Shown piece after piece: positions 33,744 to 41,836 of a DNA stretch of 64,000 bases. Source of the stretch: Gordonia sp. X0973 (GTDB lineage Bacteria; Actinomycetota; Actinomycetes; Mycobacteriales; Mycobacteriaceae); assembly GCF_013348785.1 (NCBI RefSeq), contig NZ_CP054691.1, positions 1,054,001 through 1,118,000 on the forward strand, in the 5' to 3' direction. A program made the translations under genes and the position numbers. The notes beneath the pieces are model-generated. The model saw only the letters and a list, made by a program, of their open reading frames with translations, was not told the DNA's origin and did not search any database. Numbering within the stretch: position 1 is the stretch's first letter; each line of letters begins with the position of its first letter.

Positions 33744-34853
33744 TCAGCTCGGCCGGACCACCGTGAGCTTGCCGCTGATGTGCTGGCTCCCGTAGACGAT
33801 TCCGGTCTTCTGGTCGACGACCACGGTGTGCACGGCGGCACCGGTCGGCAGGGTGGCGACGATCGCGCCCGAATCCGCGTTGAGCACCGTGATGGTCTTC
33901 TTCTGCAGATTCGCCGTATACGCGAGGCGCCGACCAGCGTCGAACGCGATCTTCGACGGCGAGGTCTTGGTGTCGATGGTCCGCACGACCCGGAGCGATG
34001 CCGGGTCGATGATCGAGATCTTGCCGGTGTCGAAGCTCGCGGCCCACACTCGGCCGGTCGTCGGGTCGACCTTCGGCCGGGAGTTCGACGGCGTCGGGAT
34101 CTTCTTGATCACGCGCCCGGTGCGCAGGTCGACGACTGCCACGAAGTTGTTCTTCTTGGCCTCGTAGTCGGCGTTGCCGACGTAGAGCCGGTTGCGCCCG
34201 GCGTCCACGTCGAGGAAGGAGGCCTTGTACAGGTTGCCGATGTCGCCGATGTGGCGTCCGGCCGAGCTGAAGACGGCGACCTTGTCCGCGCCGTTGAGGC
34301 CGACGTAGAAGCGGCCGGTGGCCGGGTCGGCGACAGCGCCCATCGGGTGCGACTTCGGCAGGGAGGTGAGATTGCCCGGGCCGACGCGCTTGTCGTCCAT
34401 CCCGAACACGGTGATACCGCTGGCGTGTGCGTTGGTGACCAGCACCCGACCGCGTCGGGAGTCGATGGCGAGACCGTCCGGCACCTGCTTGACCGGGATG
34501 AGTTCGGCGCCGCCGATCATCATCATCCCGCCGGGCTGGTTGGCCAGGTCGATGGAGCGAACCGGCCGGTTGGTCGTGGTGTCGAAGACCTCGACCTTGG
34601 GGCGCACGGGATCCGGGCTCGGGATGAAATCCGAGCCGCGGGTGCGCAGCGAGTCGTTGTTGTCGGCGATGAACAGGCGGTTGCGGCCCTGGTCGAGGGC
34701 GAGTTCGCCGCCGCTCGCGACACCGGCCGGGACCGACGACACCGCGAAGCGCGGGGCCGCACCGGCCGGGGCGATCGGGGAGAGCAGCGCTGTCGAGGCG
34801 GTGACGGCGACAGCGGCGGCGGTCAGCGAGCTGCGAAGAAGACGGCGATCCAT
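33744..34853 (-). CDS. Secreted YncE-like beta-propeller protein, iron-regulated
   Basis: A 369-residue exported protein. Residues 1-33 are a signal peptide (RRLLRSS, hydrophobic core, cleavage near APAGAA). The rest is a string of about seven 40-45-residue propeller repeats with YncE-type motifs such as NRLFIADNN, GRFYVGLNG, NRLYVGNAD, GRVWAASFD and RLAYTANLQ. E. coli YncE is an iron-repressed secreted propeller. Here an iron box spans the start region, and the gene lies against the siderophore operon, which supports membership of the iron regulon. The molecular role is unknown; iron or ligand binding is possible. Confidence 0.8.
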   Translation of the reverse strand: MDRRLLRSSLTAAAVAVTASTALLSPIAPAGAAPRFAVSSVPAGVASGGELALDQGRNRLFIADNNDSLRTRGSDFIPSPDPVRPKVEVFDTTTNRPVRSIDLANQPGGMMMIGGAELIPVKQVPDGLAIDSRRGRVLVTNAHASGITVFGMDDKRVGPGNLTSLPKSHPMGAVADPATGRFYVGLNGADKVAVFSSAGRHIGDIGNLYKASFLDVDAGRNRLYVGNADYEAKKNNFVAVVDLRTGRVIKKIPTPSNSRPKVDPTTGRVWAASFDTGKISIIDPASLRVVRTIDTKTSPSKIAFDAGRRLAYTANLQKKTITVLNADSGAIVATLPTGAAVHTVVVDQKTGIVYGSQHISGKLTVVRPS

Positions 34854-34871
34854 GAGGTAATCCTAACCTAG
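34853..34871. promoter_or_regulatory. IdeR/DtxR iron box at the yncE-like start
   Basis: On the minus strand CTAGGTTAGGATTACCTCA matches 15 of 19 positions of the IdeR consensus, in both half-sites. It covers the -10 box, the predicted start of transcription and the first base of the ATG, so binding would block transcription. Confidence 0.78.
34860..34865 (-). promoter_or_regulatory. -10 box TAGGAT of the yncE-like gene
   Basis: TAGGAT on the minus strand ends 6 nt before the ATG at 34853, inside the iron box. A leaderless transcript is predicted. Confidence 0.55.
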
Positions 34872-34953
34872 GCTCCGGCCGTGGACCGGAGATGGGCTCT
34901 CGATCACCTCGGAGAGGCGGGCCCGCGGAGTCCGGCATAAGCACCAGCCTCCC

Positions 34954-34987
34954 TTGAGTGCTGGCACTCTCGGGTATAGAGTGCTAG
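34954..34987 (+). promoter_or_regulatory. groES promoter overlapped by CIRCE operator
   Basis: CTGGCACTC (34961-34969), a 9-nt spacer and GAGTGCTAG (34979-34987) form a CIRCE element, the HrcA operator. An extra GAGTGC half-site at 34956 makes GAGTGCTGGCACTC a second small palindrome. The promoter TTGAGT (34954-34959), 17 nt, TAGAGT (34977-34982) lies within it. The leader to groES is about 105 nt. Confidence 0.88.
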
Positions 34988-35094
34988 TCGGCACTGTGAG
35001 ATCCCTCGTTCACCCGCGACGGCGAGGGTTTGTCCGAGCAGGGCCACAAACGTCAGCGTTTTTCGTTCAGGAATGAAAGTAGAGGACTCACATC

Positions 35095-35397
35095 GTGGCG
35101 AGTGTGAACATCAAGCCGCTCGAGGACAAGATCCTGGTCCAGGCGCTCGAGGCCGAGACCACCACCGCTTCTGGCCTGGTGATCCCGGATACGGCGAAGG
35201 AGAAGCCCTCCGAGGGCAAGGTCATCGCCGTGGGCCCGGGTCGCTGGGACGACGCGGGTGCCAAGCGCATCCCGGTGGACGTCGCCGAGGGCGAAACCGT
35301 GATCTACAGCAAGTACGGCGGGACCGAGATCAAGTACGACGGCCAGGATTACCTGATCCTGTCCGCGCGCGACGTTCTCGCCGTCGTCGGCAAGTAA
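35095..35397 (+). CDS. groES: Co-chaperonin GroES
   Basis: The 10-kDa co-chaperonin that caps GroEL, 100 residues. Signatures: [27 protein letters not shown] N-terminus (mobile loop TTASGLVIP), [14 protein letters not shown] and [13 protein letters not shown]. The GTG start has GAGGA 8 nt upstream. It stands alone: a strong terminator follows within 20 nt, then whiB3 on the other strand. The groEL1 gene that follows groES in mycobacteria is absent. Confidence 0.97.
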   Translation: MASVNIKPLEDKILVQALEAETTTASGLVIPDTAKEKPSEGKVIAVGPGRWDDAGAKRIPVDVAEGETVIYSKYGGTEIKYDGQDYLILSARDVLAVVGK

Positions 35398-35411
35398 TAC
35401 GCCGCAAGCGT

Positions 35412-35447
35412 AAGACCGCCCCGGGCCGATTGGCCCGGGGCGGTCTT
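35412..35447 (+). terminator. Strong intrinsic terminator after groES
   Basis: A perfect 16-bp stem (35412-35427 with 35432-35447), mostly G-C, around a GATT loop, followed by TTGTCTTGTC. It may also end the convergent whiB3 transcript, since the stem is symmetric. It is the strongest hairpin of this type in the window. Confidence 0.9.
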
Positions 35448-35468
35448 GTCTTGTCGTCTGTGTCGTGC

Positions 35469-35765
35469 TCAGCCGGCCAGTTTGCCGCGCCGGCCGCGTC
35501 CCTTGAGGATCATCGCCCGCTCGGACTCGCCCAGGCCGCCCCAGATGCCGTACGGTTCGCCGACGCGCAGCGCGTGCTCGCGGCACTGCGCCAGGACCGG
35601 GCAACTGTGGCACAGTTCCTTGGCTCGCCGCTCGCGCCGGGCGCGGGCACTGCCGCGCTCGCCGTCGGGGTGGAAGAAGACTGACGATTCTTCGCCCCGG
35701 CAGGTGCCCAGGCGCTGCCAGTCCCAGATGTCGGCGTTCGGGCCGGGTAGCGATGGAAGCGACAT
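35469..35765 (-). CDS. whiB3: WhiB3-type iron-sulfur transcriptional regulator
   Basis: A 98-residue WhiB protein. Four Cys that bind a [4Fe-4S] cluster are present (TCRG, LCHSC, QCREH), followed by the GIWGG turn and a basic tail (KGRGRRGK). The segments LPGPNADIWDWQ and FFHPDGERG, and the place next to groES and sigD, identify the WhiB3 branch, a redox-sensing partner of the housekeeping sigma factor. The ATG is chosen because AAGGAG lies just upstream on this strand; an in-frame extension runs into the AT-rich promoter region. Confidence 0.95.
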   Translation of the reverse strand: MSLPSLPGPNADIWDWQRLGTCRGEESSVFFHPDGERGSARARRERRAKELCHSCPVLAQCREHALRVGEPYGIWGGLGESERAMILKGRGRRGKLAG

Positions 35766-36033
35766 GATGCGTCTCCTTGGGTGTCGTCGTTGTTGCAGCC
35801 CCGGGGTCGGGGCGTTCTCGGGCCCCTTGTGGGGTGCCCTCGCGGCCACAGTAAACACGCGCAACGACATAAGTCAATTTACTGAATCCAATATCGAGGA
35901 TAGTAAAAATTACACCAGATTTAACGTTCTGGTTACTGGTCAGAAGGGTCTGGACCTGATACTGGAGTATCGGGTCCGACCTGACCGATCGAGCACCGAT
36001 CAAGCACCGACCACATGCCGCGGGACCCTCCGA
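35766..36033. other. AT-rich divergent control region between whiB3 and the Rv3415c-like gene
   Basis: About 270 bases without a gene. Bases 35850-35945 are far richer in A+T than the rest of the window (ATAAGTCAATTTACTG, ATAGTAAAAATTACACC). A small inverted repeat CCAGA/TCTGG is at 35915-35932. The region probably holds whiB3 promoter and regulator sites; none was recognised. Confidence 0.5.
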
Positions 36034-36039
36034 TAGCGT
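36034..36039 (+). promoter_or_regulatory. -10 box TAGCGT of the Rv3415c-like gene
   Basis: TAGCGT ends 8 nt before the ATG at 36048 and supports that start over an in-frame ATG at 36015. Confidence 0.4.
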
Positions 36040-36047
36040 TGGCGCTC

Positions 36048-36866
36048 ATGGTGGACCTGGTGGCGGCGCAGGCGTCGTGGACGGAGGCCGTGGCCGTCGG
36101 CGCGACCGGTGCGGTCGCACGCGCGCGGAGCCTGCTCGACCGCCTCGACGCCGCGCTCGGTCCGTGCGGCGATCCGACCGCGCGCGCACTGCTCTCCCTG
36201 TCCGCCAGCACCCGCGGGTCGTGGCTGCGCCAGTCCAACCGACATCGAGCCGCGCTGCGTTTCGACGGGGAGGCGGCGCGGCTGGTCGCCGAGGGCTTCG
36301 GGCGGACACCGCCGAGGGGGCTGCCCCGCGCCGCGTTCGCCGACGCCCTGATCGGCCTGGCCGCCGACGAACTGGGGTTGGGTCGGTTCGACGATTCGTC
36401 GCGCCTGTTGCGGCGGGTGCGCACCGCCCTCGATGCGGACGGCGGCGAACCGGGGGAGCGGCCCTGGTTGACCGACGGCCGCGTCGAACTGCGCTGGCGC
36501 TGGGTCATGGCCGAGAACGCGCTCTACCGAGGGGACGCCGAATCCGGTTCCCGCTGGGCGCGCGCCGCCGGTGACTTGGGACGCGAGGCGCCGACGGCGC
36601 ACCACCGGCTCAAGACGCGCCTGATCGCCGCGGCGGCGGCAGCGGCGACCGGGGATCGCACCCTGGCGGCCGACGAGGCGGCGGCGGTGGCGCGGGAGGC
36701 CGCGAGCAACCGGCTGGTGCCGCTGGAGTGGGCCGCGGCGCAGTTGGCGGCGGGGGTCGACTCCTGTGACTGGGCGCCGCGCCGCATCGTCGAGACATCC
36801 GCGGCGCTGCGCGAATCCGGGTTTGCCGAGGCGGCGGATTTCGGAACTGTCGGCGACGGCGGATAG
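36048..36866 (+). CDS. Conserved helical-repeat protein, Rv3415c-like
   Basis: A 272-residue Ala/Arg-rich protein made of helix pairs in a TPR-like pattern (ALLSLSASTRGSWLRQ, AFADALIGLAADELGLG, RLKTRLIAAAAAAATGD). No signal peptide or membrane segment. It sits between whiB3 and sigD, the position of Rv3415c. TPR-like folds usually mediate protein contacts; no partner can be named. The start at 36048 is preferred because of the upstream -10 box. Confidence 0.65.
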   Translation: MVDLVAAQASWTEAVAVGATGAVARARSLLDRLDAALGPCGDPTARALLSLSASTRGSWLRQSNRHRAALRFDGEAARLVAEGFGRTPPRGLPRAAFADALIGLAADELGLGRFDDSSRLLRRVRTALDADGGEPGERPWLTDGRVELRWRWVMAENALYRGDAESGSRWARAAGDLGREAPTAHHRLKTRLIAAAAAAATGDRTLAADEAAAVAREAASNRLVPLEWAAAQLAAGVDSCDWAPRRIVETSAALRESGFAEAADFGTVGDGG

Positions 36867-36940
36867 GCTGGATCGGCGATTGTGGACCCGGGCGTTTTCG
36901 GATGCCCCGGCCACGTGTAACACGGGGATTGCAGCTGACG

Positions 36941-37510
36941 ATGAAACTTACGGGTGACGCGCTTGATACGGCCGTCCTGGCCGCTGGCCAGGGTGACCGG
37001 CAGGCGCTAGCCGACGTTCTCGAAAGCATCCAGGAGCCACTTCTGCGGTACTGCCGGGGACGGATCGGAGTCGGAGAACGCCACCTGTTCTCCGCTGATG
37101 ACATCGCGCAGGAGGCATTGATGGCGGTGATGACGGCGCTGCCCCGGTATCGGGATGAAGGCCGTCCGTTCCTGGCGTTCGCCTACGGAATCACCGCGCA
37201 CAAGGTCGCCGACGCGATGCGCGTCCTGCACCGGACGAAGGCCGACCCGACCGACGAGTTGCCCGAGGGGGTCAGCTTCTCCGACAGTCCCGAGCAGCAC
37301 GCCGTGCATGCGGACGGGAATCGTCGGATGACGGCTCTACTGGCGACGCTGCCGGAGAAGCAGCGCGAGATTCTCGTGTTGCGCCTGGTGGTGGGACTGT
37401 CCGCCGAGGAGACCGCCGACGCGGTGGGGTCGACGCCGGGAGCCGTGCGCGTCGCCCAACACCGTGCGTTGGCGAAACTGCGCGACCAGATCTCCGGGCG
37501 CGCCCGATGA
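36941..37510 (+). CDS. sigD: ECF RNA polymerase sigma factor SigD
   Basis: A 189-residue ECF sigma factor. Region 2 (~20-95): LESIQEPLLRYCRGRIG, FSADDIAQEALMAVMTALP and FLAFAYGITAHKVADAMR. Region 4 (~130-185): LLATLPEKQREILVLRLVVGLS and [21 protein letters not shown]. The anti-sigma gene rsdA overlaps the stop (ATGA) and guaB follows, as at the M. tuberculosis sigD locus. The start is the ATG before KLTGDALD; in-frame starts up to 36902 cannot be excluded because there is no clear Shine-Dalgarno. Confidence 0.92.
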   Translation: MKLTGDALDTAVLAAGQGDRQALADVLESIQEPLLRYCRGRIGVGERHLFSADDIAQEALMAVMTALPRYRDEGRPFLAFAYGITAHKVADAMRVLHRTKADPTDELPEGVSFSDSPEQHAVHADGNRRMTALLATLPEKQREILVLRLVVGLSAEETADAVGSTPGAVRVAQHRALAKLRDQISGRAR

Positions 37511-38361
37511 CCACTGAGAACGAGAGGCGATCACCGATGAGCGATCAAGCGAATACCGACCTCGCGAACGTTGACGTCGCCGCGATCACCCGTGACGAGG
37601 AGATGGTCGAGGCCCTCGGCCTCGGGCTGCCGGTCGTCGCCGACACCCCGGCCGATTTCGAGCTGGCGCAGATGCTGGTCGACTGGCGTCAGAGCGTCCA
37701 CGCCGGACCCGTGGACAACCCGATCACCGTCGACGACGTGGAGCACGCCATCGCCGCGTCGGCCGCGGCGCAGCGCAAGTCTCGCAGCACCGGACGGCAC
37801 CTGCGACTCGTCGCCGGGGCCGCCGCGGTCATCGGGGTGGCGCTCGGCGGGCTGACGATCATGTCCGAGGGCGCGCATCCCGGCGATCCGCTGTGGAATG
37901 TCAAGAAGGTCGTGTACCCGACGAAGGCCGTGCAGACACAGGCGTCCTATGACGCGCAGCTGCAGATCGCGTCGGCGGAGAAGGCGCTGGCCGCCGGGAA
38001 GCCCGACGACGCCAAGGCCGCACTGAAGCGTGCGCAGGCCAGCCTGACCCCGATTGCGAATCAGCAGGACCGGGCGCCGCTCGACGCGGCCATCGGGCGC
38101 CTGACCGCCTCGGCCGAGGCCGCGATCAAGGCCGCGACTCCGGCACCGCCGAAGAAGCTGCCGCCGCATCGGCCGATCTACACGCCGCCGCCGGTGACCG
38201 ACTACATGCCGCGCTTCACGCCTCCGCCGGTTCCGCAGCCGCAGTACACGCCGCCACCGGTGCAGCGCCAGGTGCCCGCGCCGGAACCGCAGCCGGAGTA
38301 CACCGCGCCCCCGGCTCCGCGGCCGAAGCCGCGCGGACCGATCTCGATTCTGCCGAACTGA
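37507..38361 (+). CDS. rsdA: Anti-sigma-D factor RsdA
   Basis: A single-pass membrane protein that binds and inhibits SigD. Residues ~25-75 are the sigma-binding region (TRDEEMVEALGLGLP, FELAQMLVDWRQSV). Residues ~98-118 are the transmembrane helix. The rest is extracytoplasmic: a helical section and a Pro-rich tail with YTPPP and PPPVPQPQ repeats that could reach the cell wall. Release is expected by regulated proteolysis, as known for RsdA. ATGA overlap with sigD; ATG 37537 is an alternative start. Confidence 0.9.
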   Translation: MTTENERRSPMSDQANTDLANVDVAAITRDEEMVEALGLGLPVVADTPADFELAQMLVDWRQSVHAGPVDNPITVDDVEHAIAASAAAQRKSRSTGRHLRLVAGAAAVIGVALGGLTIMSEGAHPGDPLWNVKKVVYPTKAVQTQASYDAQLQIASAEKALAAGKPDDAKAALKRAQASLTPIANQQDRAPLDAAIGRLTASAEAAIKAATPAPPKKLPPHRPIYTPPPVTDYMPRFTPPPVPQPQYTPPPVQRQVPAPEPQPEYTAPPAPRPKPRGPISILPN

Positions 38362-38368
38362 TCGGTGG

Positions 38369-38755
38369 TCAGCGCCGTCCGCGGCGCGCCTGGCCGTCGG
38401 CGTAGCCGCGGCAGTAGTCCCAGGTCACATAGTCTTCCGGGCGGGGGTCGACGGCGGGCTCGTGCGGCCGCACGGTGCCGTCGACGAGTAGCTGCTGGAG
38501 ATTCGCGCGCAGCATGTCCCAGTCGTGGTAGTGGTCCTCGTTGCAGTCGTCGCACATGACCACCAGGCCGCGCACGCCCTCGGGTGCCAACAGGGATTCG
38601 TAGACGGCGAGATCGGCCAGGTCCTCTTCGACGGCCAGACGCTCGGCGAGGTCCAGCGGGATCCCCGGCTCGACGGAATCGAGTACCCCGGCGGGGTCGC
38701 TCGGGTCATCGGCGAACGGGTCCGGCGGCAGGCCGGGCGGATTCAGGTTGGCCAC
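38369..38755 (-). CDS. DUF5319-type conserved protein (Rv3412-like)
   Basis: A 128-residue acidic, Pro-rich protein with a central CxxC and His cluster (MCDDCNEDHYHDWDML) that could bind a metal, and the end motif YVTWDYCRGYADG. Found in actinobacteria next to guaB; function unknown. The GTG start is supported by TACGGT ending 6 nt upstream on this strand. Confidence 0.75.
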   Translation of the reverse strand: MANLNPPGLPPDPFADDPSDPAGVLDSVEPGIPLDLAERLAVEEDLADLAVYESLLAPEGVRGLVVMCDDCNEDHYHDWDMLRANLQQLLVDGTVRPHEPAVDPRPEDYVTWDYCRGYADGQARRGRR

Positions 38756-38761
38756 CTCTCC

Positions 38762-38767
38762 ACCGTA
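38762..38767 (-). promoter_or_regulatory. -10 box TACGGT of the DUF5319 gene
   Basis: TACGGT on the minus strand ends 6 nt before the GTG at 38755. The intervening GGAGAG is too close for a normal Shine-Dalgarno, so leaderless initiation is favoured. Confidence 0.45.
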
Positions 38768-38858
38768 GCCGATCGCAGGTGGCGGGTCGGTGCGGCGCAC
38801 GGCTGTGACCGGCGACATTATCGGTGACGGGGCCGGACGGGGGCATTGCCGAAGCCGC

Positions 38859-40382
<1,524 letters not shown>

Positions 40383-40441
40383 CCGGTACGTCCGGAGATT
40401 CATGATGCCGGCGCGACGCCCGGCAGGAAGGCGCGGTCCTC

Positions 40442-41584
40442 GTGCGTGATCTTGTGGAATTTGGGATGGGGCGGACGGCCCGTCGCACCTATGAATTGGC
40501 CGATATCAGCATCGTGCCGTCGCGGCGGACCCGGTCGTCGAAGGATGTGTCGACGGCGTGGCAGATCGACGCGTACCGGTTCGGCGCGCCGATCCTCGCG
40601 CATCCGACCGATGCCCTGATGTCGCCGGACACGGCCGTCGAACTCGGCCGCCTCGGCGGTCTGGGCGTCCTCAACGCGGAGGGGTTGTGGGCGCGGCATG
40701 CCGACGCCGACGAGAAGGTCGCCGCGCTGCTCGACGTCGCCGAGAACGATCCCGATCCGCGCGCCGCGGTCCGTTTCCTGCAGCATCTGCATTCGGCGCC
40801 GATCGACACCGGTCTGCTGGCCCAGGCGGTGTCGCGGGTGCGTGAAGCAGGTGTGACCACCGCCGTGCGCGTCAGCCCGCAGCGTGCCGCCGAACTCACC
40901 CCGACGCTGCTCAAGGCGGGCGTCGAGGTCCTGGTCGTCCACGGCACCATCATCTCCGCCGAGCACGTCGCCGAGGGCGGCGGCGACCCGCTCAACCTCA
41001 AGACCTTCATCGCCGACCTCGATGTGCCGGTGATCGCCGGCGGCGTCCACGACCACCGCACGGCGCTGCACCTGATGCGCACCGGGGCCGCCGGGGTGAT
41101 CGTCGGCTACGGCGCGACCGAGGGTTCCACCACGACCAACGACGTGCTGGGCATCGGCGTGCCGATGGCCACCGCGATCGCCGACGCCGCGGCCGCGCGC
41201 CGCGACTACCTCGACGAGACCGGTGGTCGCTACGTCCACGTCCTGGCCGACGGCGACGTGAACACCTCCGGCGACCTCGCCAAGGCGATCGCCTGCGGTG
41301 CCGACGCCGTGGTGCTCGGCTCCCCGCTGGCGTCGGCGTCGAGCGCGCCGGGCGGCGGCTGGTATTGGACCTCGTCGGCCGCGCACCCGGACACCCCGCG
41401 GGGCGCGATGCTGCAGATTTCGACGCCCGACGACCGGCCCTCGCTCGAGCAGATCCTCAACGGCCCGTCCGACGACCCCTTCGGCGAGCTGAACCTCGTG
41501 GGTGCGCTGCGCCGCTCGATGGCCAAGGCGGGTTACAGCGACCTGAAGGAGTTCCAGAAGGTCGGCCTCTCCGTCCGCGACTGA
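40442..41584 (+). CDS. guaB3: GuaB3 family IMP dehydrogenase-related protein without catalytic Cys
   Basis: A 380-residue TIM-barrel protein of the GuaB3 group. It keeps VLNAEGLW, PVIAGGVHDH, GGRYVHVLADGDV and SGDLAKAIACGADAVVLGSPLA. It lacks CBS domains, and the loop that carries the IMPDH Cys reads GATEGSTTTNDVLG, without Cys. The reaction in this lineage is therefore uncertain. The GTG start has GGAAGG upstream. A 22-bp tandem repeat array begins 2 nt after the stop. Confidence 0.92.
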   Translation: MRDLVEFGMGRTARRTYELADISIVPSRRTRSSKDVSTAWQIDAYRFGAPILAHPTDALMSPDTAVELGRLGGLGVLNAEGLWARHADADEKVAALLDVAENDPDPRAAVRFLQHLHSAPIDTGLLAQAVSRVREAGVTTAVRVSPQRAAELTPTLLKAGVEVLVVHGTIISAEHVAEGGGDPLNLKTFIADLDVPVIAGGVHDHRTALHLMRTGAAGVIVGYGATEGSTTTNDVLGIGVPMATAIADAAAARRDYLDETGGRYVHVLADGDVNTSGDLAKAIACGADAVVLGSPLASASSAPGGGWYWTSSAAHPDTPRGAMLQISTPDDRPSLEQILNGPSDDPFGELNLVGALRRSMAKAGYSDLKEFQKVGLSVRD

Positions 41585-41585
41585 C

Positions 41586-41775
41586 GCCGAGTGGGCACCC
41601 CAACCCCGCCGAGTGGGCACCCCAACCCCGCCGAGTGGGCACCCCAACCCCGCCGACTGGGCACCCCAACCCCGCCGAGTGGGCACCCCAACCCCGCCGA
41701 GTGGGCACCCCAACCCCGCCGAGTGGGCACCCCAACCCCGCCGAGTGGGCACCCCAACCCCGCCGAGTGGGCACC
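41586..41775 (+). repeat. Nine-copy 22-bp tandem repeat array between guaB3 and choD
   Basis: Nine head-to-tail units start at 41586, 41608, 41630, 41652, 41674, 41696, 41718, 41740 and 41762. Each begins GCCGAGTGGGCACCCC and ends in a C-rich tail; the fourth has GACTGGG, and the last diverges after 14 bp. Copies are otherwise identical. Each contains the small inverted repeat TGGG-CAC-CCCA. There are no spacers, so this is not CRISPR. A related pair lies at 20157-20200. Confidence 0.97.
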
Positions 41776-41824
41776 GGGGCCACCCGTTCCGCCAATGCGA
41801 CAATGGACGTTGTGACATGCCAGC

Positions 41825-41830
41825 TATGAT
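41825..41830 (+). promoter_or_regulatory. -10 box TATGAT of choD
   Basis: TATGAT ends 6 nt before the choD ATG: a leaderless promoter placed 50 nt after the repeat array. Confidence 0.55.
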
Positions 41831-41836
41831 CACTGC

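Noticed and set aside
41586..41775. CRISPR array
   Set aside because: The 22-bp units are directly adjacent with no variable spacers, and no cas genes are present.
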